DNA of 59,557 nt from Myxococcota bacterium (GTDB lineage: Bacteria; Myxococcota_A; UBA9160; UBA4427): NCBI GenBank assembly GCA_028823175.1, contig JAPKBZ010000022.1, positions 1-59,557 on the forward strand, in the 5' to 3' direction. Each line of letters starts with the position of its first letter. Position 1 is the stretch's first letter. Of the stretch, positions 53,253 through 59,557 are shown one piece after another. Position numbers and translations under genes: made by a program. Under the pieces are notes generated by a model that worked only from the letters and a program-made list of their open reading frames with translations, was not told the DNA's origin and made no database searches.

Positions 53253-54053
53253 TTGAATATCCGAGCTGAACTGAGCTACATCCAGCCCACCAAAGGGCCC
53301 GCCTTCTACTTCATTCACCAAATACCGGAAGGCGAATCCCCTTCCAACGTCGAAGGCGATCGTCGAGTCGCATCGATTGAGGACGCGCGCGCCTTCAGCC
53401 CCCCAGCCAGCCTCGATCGAGAAGGCGCCCAACTCATTCCATTCGCCGGGATACCCCTCAACGAGAATGACCCAGACTCGATCGAGCGCGACTTCTACCC
53501 GAAGGTCGAAGAACTGGTCCGCGCGCAAATCGGGGCGTCCAGGGTCCACGCTTTCGATCATAATCTGCGATCAAGTGATAAGGATAAGACTGTCGACACA
53601 GACGTTCAGAGCCCCGTATGGCTCGTCCACAATGACTACACCGAAACCTCGGCGCCGCAACGGGTTCGCGACCTGCTACCCGAAGAAGCCGACTCGCTGA
53701 TGACGAAGCGATTCGTTGTGATCAATTTTTGGAAGCCCATCCACGCCCCGGTCCACGAGGCCCCATTGGCCATCTGTGACGCCCAAACACTGCGGAAAGA
53801 AGACTGCATCGAGACCGAGTTGCGTTACCCCGACCGTACGGGTCAAATCTACTCGTTCTCATACTCGGAGCGGCACCGCTGGTTCTACTTTCCGGAGATG
53901 ACTCCCGACGAGGCGCTCCTTCTGAAATGTTTCGATTCGGCGGAGGGGCCCTCGGGATTCACGGCTCATACTGCCGTCCGGGACCCCAATACACGCCCCG
54001 GCACGTTACCGCGCCAAAGTATCGAAGTCCGAACTCTGGCATTTCTCGACTAA
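53253..54053 (+). CDS. CmcJ/NvfI-family oxidoreductase
   Basis: A 266-residue protein of the CmcJ/NvfI family, known from the cephamycin 7-alpha-methoxylation protein CmcJ and from fungal dioxygenases. Matches are DVQSPVWLVHNDYTETSAPQ with conserved His-Asn-Asp, RFVVINFWKPIHAPVHEAPL, LAICDAQTL, YSFSYSERHRWFYFPEMTPD, GFTAHTAVRDP and RQSIEVRTLAFLD. TTG 53253 has AGGGGAG 5 bases upstream and fits the family length; the frame runs back to 52938. No CmcI or beta-lactam genes are nearby, so the substrate is unknown. Confidence 0.82.
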   Translation: MNIRAELSYIQPTKGPAFYFIHQIPEGESPSNVEGDRRVASIEDARAFSPPASLDREGAQLIPFAGIPLNENDPDSIERDFYPKVEELVRAQIGASRVHAFDHNLRSSDKDKTVDTDVQSPVWLVHNDYTETSAPQRVRDLLPEEADSLMTKRFVVINFWKPIHAPVHEAPLAICDAQTLRKEDCIETELRYPDRTGQIYSFSYSERHRWFYFPEMTPDEALLLKCFDSAEGPSGFTAHTAVRDPNTRPGTLPRQSIEVRTLAFLD

Positions 54054-54114
54054 GCCTAGAAATACGACCCGCAGTAGTTCGGGAGACGTTCGGCCAGACC
54101 CCATAGACAAGCGC

Positions 54115-55008
54115 CTAGCTGAAGATCCCAGACCGTTCGGCCAATCCCCGCTCGAAGCCTTCTTCGATGGCCGCCCTCACCCGATCGACCCGATCCTCAA
54201 TATCGGCATCATCCTCCGAGGCATCGCCTTCGAAGCTCATGGGTTCGCCGAAGTAGAGATGATATTTGACGGGCAAAGGCAAGAGCCCGAGCGGACCGAG
54301 CAGGGGGAAGGTCGGCGTCAAGGGAAGCGCCGGCATACCGAAGAGACGGGCGAGCCCAGACAAATTAGCGAGCCCAGGCTGCTGCTCCTCGGAGCCGATG
54401 ATCGAGACGGGCACGATCGGTGTGTTCGTCTCTAGGGCGAGCCGCATAAAACCCAGCCCAAAGCGCATCAGCCGGTAGCGATCTTCATAGAGCTTGTTCA
54501 TCCCGCGCACGCCCTCTGGAAATACCATGACGCACTCCCCAGCGTCGAGCATGGACGCACAATTCTTCGGTGTCCCTACCAGCGCGCCTCCGCGCGCGGC
54601 GGCAACGCTCACGAAGGGCAGCTCAGAAACCCAATATTCGGCCATTCCCCGGGCTATGCGCGGAGGCTCGCCCTCGAGCAACATCGCGCTGGAAAGCATC
54701 ATCGCATCGAAGGGAAGCTGTCCAGCATGGTTCGCCACGAGAAGAACTCGGCCCCGAGGAACGCGGTCTATATTGACCGTGCGGACCCGGAAATAATATT
54801 CATAGAGCAGTGCAATCGGCAGCATGTTCTGTCTGACGAAATCGGGCGAAAGTCCCTGATCGTCGAAACCATATTCGTTAAGGCGGGCCGGAACCCGCGC
54901 CATGCGCGCGTCTATTCTCTCCTGAAGACGGCGAAGCCAACTCGGGCGCAGCACCCCAGCCACCTCCCGGGCTATCGCGAGCACGCTCTCAGGGGAATCG
55001 GCCATCAT
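54115..55008 (-). CDS. PlsC-like lysophospholipid acyltransferase
   Basis: A 297-residue glycerolipid acyltransferase of the DAGAT/PlsC-like type. The catalytic block is VLLVANHAGQLPFDAMM (His and Asp), followed by VFPEGVRGMNK (acyl-acceptor motif III) and TPIVPVSIIGSEEQ (motif IV). It transfers an acyl group to a lysophospholipid or similar alcohol at the inner membrane. The start ATG overlaps the TGA of the upstream SDR gene (ATGA), so the two are translationally coupled and may act in the same lipid pathway. Confidence 0.88.
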   Translation of the reverse strand: MMADSPESVLAIAREVAGVLRPSWLRRLQERIDARMARVPARLNEYGFDDQGLSPDFVRQNMLPIALLYEYYFRVRTVNIDRVPRGRVLLVANHAGQLPFDAMMLSSAMLLEGEPPRIARGMAEYWVSELPFVSVAAARGGALVGTPKNCASMLDAGECVMVFPEGVRGMNKLYEDRYRLMRFGLGFMRLALETNTPIVPVSIIGSEEQQPGLANLSGLARLFGMPALPLTPTFPLLGPLGLLPLPVKYHLYFGEPMSFEGDASEDDADIEDRVDRVRAAIEEGFERGLAERSGIFS

Positions 55009-55952
55009 CCGCCCCGCTGGCGTATCGAATCGAACATTTCGCTGAGTGATACCTTCGGGCGGAAACCTGTGGCGTCCTCGAAACGGCGCCCGGACAGGCA
55101 AACCGGGTAGCGCAGATAATCCACGGCGCCCGAGGGGTAGTGCCAGAGCTTAAGAGCAAAGAGCTGCCGGCACACGGCATTGAAGAGCGGGCCAGGAATG
55201 GGCCAAGCCCTTGCACCGATCGCCTGGATCGCCGTGTGGATCGGAACTTGCCCAGCCCCAACCACATTAAAAACACCGGAGAGCGGCTTGACCACCGCCA
55301 TTTCAAGGGCATCGAGCAGGTCTGCCTCCCCGATGAACTGCACGACTGGATCGAAACCCATCACCGTCGGTACCCAAGGCAGCTTCAGGTAGCTGGACAT
55401 CATCGAGCCCACCTTCGGACCCAAGGCGTTCACCGGGCGGAGAACGACAGTTTCGATTTCTTGATGCTGCCAAAGGAAAGCGCTCGCAAGCGCATCGACC
55501 TCGACCTGGTCCCTGATCTCTGGGTACGAGCGACTTGCCGAAATCGGACAGTCTTCATCCATGCCATAAGGATTCTCCGGAAAAGCGCCGTAGACCGCAC
55601 TACTCGAGAAAACCACTACCTTTCGAACGCCGTATTTTGCACAGTGATCGAGAAGTTGTTTGGTTCCGCGCACATTGACATCGTGGCGAACTCGGTCTCC
55701 GCGGTCGAAATGGCGAACGAAACCCATGTGCACCACAGCATCAGGCCGCTCGGCCCTGAGCAAATCTTCAAATTGGCGCTTACGAAGATCGACCCGGTGC
55801 ACGCGAATATCGGGACGCGGCCCCTTCCAGCGATGTGTGTCCACCCCGCACACATCTATGGTCAGGGAAAGCTTCGCGGCCAGCAGTCGGCCGAGAGGGC
55901 CAGCCACGCCAGTAATCAACACCTTCTTTATAGTCGCGTCCGTTTTCGTCAA
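55005..55952 (-). CDS. NAD-dependent epimerase/dehydratase-family SDR
   Basis: A 315-residue extended SDR. The NAD-binding motif is VLITGVAGPLGRLLAAKL (G-x-x-G-x-x-G); further signs are DAVVHMGFVRHFD, VVVFSSSAVYGA (Ser of the catalytic triad), and a Tyr-x-x-x-Lys position changed to SYPEIRDQVE (Tyr kept, Lys replaced by an Arg-Asp-Gln run). TTG 55952 with AGGA upstream is the likely start; the frame opens at 56018. It precedes a coupled PlsC-like acyltransferase. The changed catalytic Lys argues for a non-standard or regulatory role, but alignment by eye can be wrong. Confidence 0.85.
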   Translation of the reverse strand: MTKTDATIKKVLITGVAGPLGRLLAAKLSLTIDVCGVDTHRWKGPRPDIRVHRVDLRKRQFEDLLRAERPDAVVHMGFVRHFDRGDRVRHDVNVRGTKQLLDHCAKYGVRKVVVFSSSAVYGAFPENPYGMDEDCPISASRSYPEIRDQVEVDALASAFLWQHQEIETVVLRPVNALGPKVGSMMSSYLKLPWVPTVMGFDPVVQFIGEADLLDALEMAVVKPLSGVFNVVGAGQVPIHTAIQAIGARAWPIPGPLFNAVCRQLFALKLWHYPSGAVDYLRYPVCLSGRRFEDATGFRPKVSLSEMFDSIRQRGG

Positions 55953-56021
55953 CTCACGTTCCTGGGAGGTCACTGGCGGGCAGGCCGGGCCACGTTCAGG
56001 AAGCGTGTCCAAGCCCACCTC

Positions 56022-56648
56022 TCAGCCTCGGGAAGCTTTCTCAGCTTCTACCTTCTCGACACTGGGGTGCTCGGCCATGCGGGCCATCACGCTCTGGATC
56101 TTGGGATGTCCCTCCAAGAGGTCCTCCCCAAAAACCTTCTGAACGATGCCTCCCCCAAGACCGAATGTGTAGAAAGTATAGAAGTCAGCGAGAGTGGGCT
56201 CTGCGCCCGCCGCACAAGGATCGCCCACGAAAATTCGGTCCAGTGCCTTCATACCCTTGGCGAGGTCCGCTCTCGTGCTCTCCTTGGTTTCATCGCTCAC
56301 CTTGCCTCCAAAGAAGGCTTCCGGCAGACAGCGCCTGGCCACGAGTTCTACGCCAAGCTTCAGATGGCAGACCAACTCCACGACCTTGCCCGCAGCGAAA
56401 GCATCCGCGGGAAGCAGCGCCGGCGTCGGTTGGATCCGGTCGAGGTAGGACGCGATGGCAAGCGACTCCGACAGATAGCTGCCGTCCACTCCGATCGAGG
56501 GCATCTTCCCCATTGGGGTTCGAATGAGGTTGTCCTCTTCCTGGGTAGGCGGAGCCTTGATTTCCTCGAAGTCGACCCCCTTCTCGACGAGAAGTGCCTT
56601 TACCAGACTGTAGTAATTACTCATTCGCAGGCCGTAGAGCTGAATCAT
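56022..56648 (-). CDS. Glutathione S-transferase family protein
   Basis: A 208-residue two-domain GST. The thioredoxin-like N-domain begins IQLYGLRMSNYYSLVKALL, with the cis-Pro strand TPMGKMPSIGV and the glutathione-contacting YLSESLAIASYLDR. The all-helical C-domain holds ALDRIFVGDP and AEPTLADFYTF. The usual Ser/Cys near residue 10-12 is present as SNYYS. It may detoxify electrophiles. It lies 70 bases upstream of the SDR gene on the same strand and may be in that operon. Confidence 0.87.
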   Translation of the reverse strand: MIQLYGLRMSNYYSLVKALLVEKGVDFEEIKAPPTQEEDNLIRTPMGKMPSIGVDGSYLSESLAIASYLDRIQPTPALLPADAFAAGKVVELVCHLKLGVELVARRCLPEAFFGGKVSDETKESTRADLAKGMKALDRIFVGDPCAAGAEPTLADFYTFYTFGLGGGIVQKVFGEDLLEGHPKIQSVMARMAEHPSVEKVEAEKASRG

Positions 56649-56794
56649 TTATTTCGCCCTTAGTTGGGTGATCTCAAGAGAGAAAAAGCCTAGCCCCTTT
56701 CCCAAGGACTGCTCGATGTCTAATTCATAGCCTAATCCAGTTTCGGCACATTCCCAGCATGATAGAATCCCCGATCTCAACATCAGGAGAAACC

Positions 56795-57388
56795 ATGGCA
56801 CAGACCCACGACCACGAGATTGTCTCGATCTACCCCTTCGACGAAGCAGAGGTCGATCAACTCATGAATCATTCCGGTGAATGCGTCCTCATGTGGGCAA
56901 CGAAGGATGGCTGGCCCGTGGGCGTGACGCATACATTTCTTTGGCACGAGGGCAAGATCTGGCTCACCTTCGCCTCTCATCGCCACCGTGCCGAGGCCAT
57001 CCGGCGCGACCCAAGAGTTTCTGTGAATGTCAGCAGCGCGGGATACGGCCCGCGGACTCCAAAGGAGCTTCCCGCCGGCGCCATCACGTTCAAGGGAAGG
57101 GGCGAGTTCTTCGACGACGACGAGACCAAGAAGTGGTTCTACCCTGCCCTCTCCAAGAAACTGAGCCCCACCAACGACGGCGCGGCCAATTTTTTTACCG
57201 GCTTCCTCGACTCACCTCTACGCACAATCCTCGCGGTGACCCCCGAGAAGCGAATCATGTACAACAGTCGGAATGCGGACAGGCATGTCGCCGGCACAAT
57301 CCAGGAAGAGGAACTCGGCGAACGGCTCCCGGGAGACGCTGTTCGAATGAATGCCGAGCGCGAGCGCCGAGGGCTTGAGCCCCGCTAG
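56795..57388 (+). CDS. PPOX-type flavin/F420-binding family protein
   Basis: A 197-residue split beta-barrel protein of the pyridoxamine 5'-phosphate oxidase-like family. Seen are ECVLMWATKDGWPVG, IWLTFASHRHRAEAIRRDPR and VSVNVSSAGYGP, the pattern of the FDOR/PPOX group that includes F420-dependent reductases and heme-degrading HugZ-like proteins. ATG 56795 has AGGAG 6-7 bases upstream. Given two luciferase-like F420-type enzymes in the window, F420 is a reasonable guess for the cofactor, but FMN cannot be excluded. Confidence 0.8.
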   Translation: MAQTHDHEIVSIYPFDEAEVDQLMNHSGECVLMWATKDGWPVGVTHTFLWHEGKIWLTFASHRHRAEAIRRDPRVSVNVSSAGYGPRTPKELPAGAITFKGRGEFFDDDETKKWFYPALSKKLSPTNDGAANFFTGFLDSPLRTILAVTPEKRIMYNSRNADRHVAGTIQEEELGERLPGDAVRMNAERERRGLEPR

Positions 57389-57648
57389 CAATCCTCCGCA
57401 CTGCATTTCCCCGCTTGGAAGGGCGCGGTTCTCCCTCCAGACCTCTAAAAAAGGCCGTACTCGGTGATCCCGGAACCTTCCACCGCACTTCTCCTCGGCC
57501 TCGGCCTTGCGCATCTGGCAGTTCGCAAGCGAAGTTAAAACCAAGGGATGAAGACTCCCCCTGTCGTGACGCAGGTCTTCTCTTGCGCCGCAACGGGGGG
57601 TGATCGCGGCCGCGCTACGCGCCCGCGAGCCCACCGGCGATCGGTCGC

Positions 57649-58932
57649 CTAGGCAGCCGCATCAGGCGACTTGTCAGCACTGTCCATATCGAGAGCGAAG
57701 AGCAGCAAGCATGCGAGTACGATAGCCCCCACGTAAATCTGCAGCGCGTCCGTGAAGCTTCCCGTCGTGTCTGCGCTCCAGCCCGCAATCAAGAACCCGG
57801 GCATGACGAGCAGTCCTATCAGGGGAGACATGAACCCCATCACACGACCGAAATTCTCCGTCCCAAAACAGCGGGCGACCATCCCCGCCCAGACCGGCAG
57901 TACGCCCCCGGACGCCAGACCAAGTACAGGCGCGGCGATCCACATCACCGTCAGGCTCGGCTCGGTCGAAAAAATTGCCAACCCTACCGCCGCTAGACAC
58001 AGAGCAACCCAAAGCCCCATTCGCAGATCGATTCGATCCGTCGCCGCCCCAAGCGCGATCTTTCCGATCAGCCCGAAAAGCGCAACCAGTTGAATCAGCC
58101 GCGGCCCCACGCCGGGATCCAAGCGCATGGACTCGACGTAAAGCCCGATATTGCTCAAAAATGCTGAGTAGCTCATGATGAGCAGGCCGAACGAGAGACC
58201 GATCACCCAAAAGGAGCGATCGTGAAGGATCTCGGCCATGGATAGCCCCTGGCTCCAACCAATCTCCTGAGCCTCGGCTCCCGCTCCTTTATTTCTCGCC
58301 TCATTTCTCGCTTCCAGTTTTTTCGCTTCCAGTTTTTTCGCCCCCTCTGGCTCGAGGCCCTTGTCGCTCGGATGGTCACGGAGAACGAAAATGACCAGGG
58401 GAAAAACACAAACGGTCGTCAGGGCGGCGAGAGCGCGCAGGCTAAGGCGCCAATCCCAGACCTCGATCCACTGACTGATCAGAGCGGGGAGCAACAGCCC
58501 CCCCACCGAGGTACCCACAGCCGCCAAGCCGAGCGCTCGGCCCCGACTGGCCGTGAACCATCGTGTGACAATGGCCTGGCCCGTGATCGGACCCAGCAGG
58601 ATATTGGCCGCACAGATCATGACGGCGAAGACCGCGACGAATTGCCCGATCCCCTGGGTGACCGAGAGTATTAGGAGGGCGGCGACCAGCACAAAGCCCC
58701 CGATCACCATCATTCCTTTCGCCGACCAGCGGTCGGCCAAGGGGCCCAATAATGGAGACAGAACCATTCCAACGGCACCCGAAGCGGTCATCGCGAGGTT
58801 GGCCTCGGTCGTCGACGCGGAAAACTCTGCCTTCACCGCGACGAGCACGAAGGGAAACGCATACTGGACGAATCCCACCACAAACATCTGGGCCACAAAT
58901 ACACTTGCGACGATCCACCAGCCGTAGAACAT
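57649..58932 (-). CDS. MFS transporter (oxalate/formate antiporter-like)
   Basis: A 427-residue major facilitator with about 12 transmembrane helices. The start FYGWWIVASVFVAQMFVVGF is typical of the OxlT/monocarboxylate-like branch; loop 2-3 holds LLGPLADRWSAKGMM (the GxxxDRxG/R motif). The central cytoplasmic loop contains a short tandem repeat AKKLEAKKLEARNEARNK. ATG 58932 is preceded by a run of G. Substrate unknown, probably a small organic acid. Confidence 0.87.
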   Translation of the reverse strand: MFYGWWIVASVFVAQMFVVGFVQYAFPFVLVAVKAEFSASTTEANLAMTASGAVGMVLSPLLGPLADRWSAKGMMVIGGFVLVAALLILSVTQGIGQFVAVFAVMICAANILLGPITGQAIVTRWFTASRGRALGLAAVGTSVGGLLLPALISQWIEVWDWRLSLRALAALTTVCVFPLVIFVLRDHPSDKGLEPEGAKKLEAKKLEARNEARNKGAGAEAQEIGWSQGLSMAEILHDRSFWVIGLSFGLLIMSYSAFLSNIGLYVESMRLDPGVGPRLIQLVALFGLIGKIALGAATDRIDLRMGLWVALCLAAVGLAIFSTEPSLTVMWIAAPVLGLASGGVLPVWAGMVARCFGTENFGRVMGFMSPLIGLLVMPGFLIAGWSADTTGSFTDALQIYVGAIVLACLLLFALDMDSADKSPDAAA

Positions 58933-59166
58933 CCCCCCCCCTTTTTGCCTCACGCGCCCGCGACTATACATCAGTATATCAGAGTCCCTTCACTGGCTCC
59001 TCTGAATGGAGGCGGTGCGCCGGTGGAAGCGTCCTGGCTAGGGCTCTCCCCCCGATCACAACCGCGCTTAGACCCCGCCCTGAGTCCGCATTGCGGGCCA
59101 TGGTATCCTAGGCTCGGATCCGACTTGGATCGGTGAGAGTCAGTCCGAAGGGGGACCGGCGGGGCC

Positions 59167-59557
59167 ATGCCCGAAATCAATCAGCGGCGAAGAGAAAGTC
59201 GAGATCTCGCGCACCGACGAGGCCTAACCCTCACGGGACTCCGGCTCGCCCACCGGCGCCGGCGGGTAAACCGGTCGGAGCCCGCATCCGTTCTCCGGAA
59301 ACGAGGACCGCAATTCATCCGGATCCTGGCGGTCAGCTTGCTCATGGCGTACGGGGCCGAGAGCCGCTCGTCCGATTCCGCCCAACAGTCCCAAGCCCCC
59401 GAGACTCCGACGGCGGTGTCTGTGTCGGTGCCGGTACCCACCGCGGCTGCGACCCCGACTGCGAAGGCGACCCAGGCCCTGGTGCTCTCGCTCGCCCGCT
59501 TCCCGGTGTTTCAACCGGGAAAGCCGCCGGTTCCGTTTCCGGCGGCCCTTGAGTTCC
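59167..59557 (+). CDS. Possible secreted Pro/Ala-rich protein, 3' truncated by window end
   Basis: From ATG 59167 a frame stays open to the end of the window (130 codons, no stop). It encodes an Arg-rich N-terminus (INQRRRESRDLAHRRGL), a hydrophobic stretch (FIRILAVSLLMAYGAES) that could be a signal, then a Pro/Val/Thr-rich linker (TAVSVSVPVPTAAATPTA) and the beginning of a domain (ARFPVFQPGKPP). GGGGG lies upstream. GC-rich DNA makes long chance frames, so this is tentative. No family recognised. Confidence 0.4.
   Translation, partial: MPEINQRRRESRDLAHRRGLTLTGLRLAHRRRRVNRSEPASVLRKRGPQFIRILAVSLLMAYGAESRSSDSAQQSQAPETPTAVSVSVPVPTAAATPTAKATQALVLSLARFPVFQPGKPPVPFPAALEF

Noticed and set aside
55140..56663. 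A 507-codon open frame on the plus strand
   Set aside because: It spans the antisense of both the SDR and the glutathione transferase genes, which have convincing family motifs. It has no motif or ribosome site of its own.

Overview
The window is about 59.6 kb of GC-rich DNA, densely coded on both strands, without rRNA, tRNA, CRISPR array, transposase or phage genes. The content suggests an aerobic Gram-negative heterotroph: a DcaP-like outer-membrane porin, two c-type diheme peroxidases, MprF, a predicted lipoprotein form of fatty-acid cis/trans isomerase, a PEP-CTERM protein, three acyl-CoA dehydrogenases and two F420-type luciferase-like oxidoreductases. I would guess an environmental deltaproteobacterial-grade lineage (Myxococcota- or Binatota-like), but no marker gene here settles it. 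Several genes appear to start with GTG or TTG behind good Shine-Dalgarno sites, so many starts were moved inward from the longest open frame.

Layout. 0.1-3.4 kb: a coupled methyltransferase/TauD-type dioxygenase pair, a possible sulfotransferase remnant and a luciferase-like oxidoreductase. 3.7-9.7 kb: a membrane histidine kinase, a broken polysaccharide deacetylase, a diheme peroxidase, a second luciferase-like enzyme and a heme-binding beta-barrel protein. 10-13.1 kb: two acyl-CoA dehydrogenases and an enoyl-CoA hydratase in one operon. 13.2-20.1 kb (minus strand): MprF, DcaP porin, molybdopterin oxidoreductase, VOC protein. 20.1-29.7 kb: nitronate monooxygenase remnant, quinone-oxidoreductase-like enzyme, MBL hydrolase, diheme peroxidase, TauD-type dioxygenase, PyrE, HAD protein, APH-fold kinase, YghU-type glutathione transferase and a small membrane protein. 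29.8-36.4 kb: DUF3604 protein, Cti, acyl-CoA dehydrogenase and AIG2-like protein. 36.4-40 kb: broken cyclase, two small envelope proteins, a degenerate-receiver response regulator and a lipoprotein.

The standout is 40.3-49.7 kb. A 2,742-residue secreted animal-type heme peroxidase carries RTX-like repeats, an Ala-rich predicted coiled-coil hairpin with a Cys-flanked loop at its midpoint, three beta-rich repeats, thrombospondin type-3 calcium repeats and a C-terminal dockerin-like pair of EF-hand motifs. Facing it across a terminator is a small PEP-CTERM protein whose body looks like a cohesin domain. This suggests a self-contained cohesin-dockerin display system for a giant peroxidase. The junction of the two genes has been tandemly duplicated and then reciprocally degraded. 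Upstream lie four 11-bp direct repeats, the spacing used by OmpR/PhoB-family regulators, near such a regulator gene.

49.9-59.6 kb holds an M20 peptidase, a MOSC protein, a double SpoIIAA-like protein, a CmcJ/NvfI-family protein, an acyltransferase coupled to an SDR epimerase, a glutathione transferase, a PPOX-family protein, an MFS transporter and an open frame running off the end. At least six degraded gene copies show ongoing gene decay in the window.
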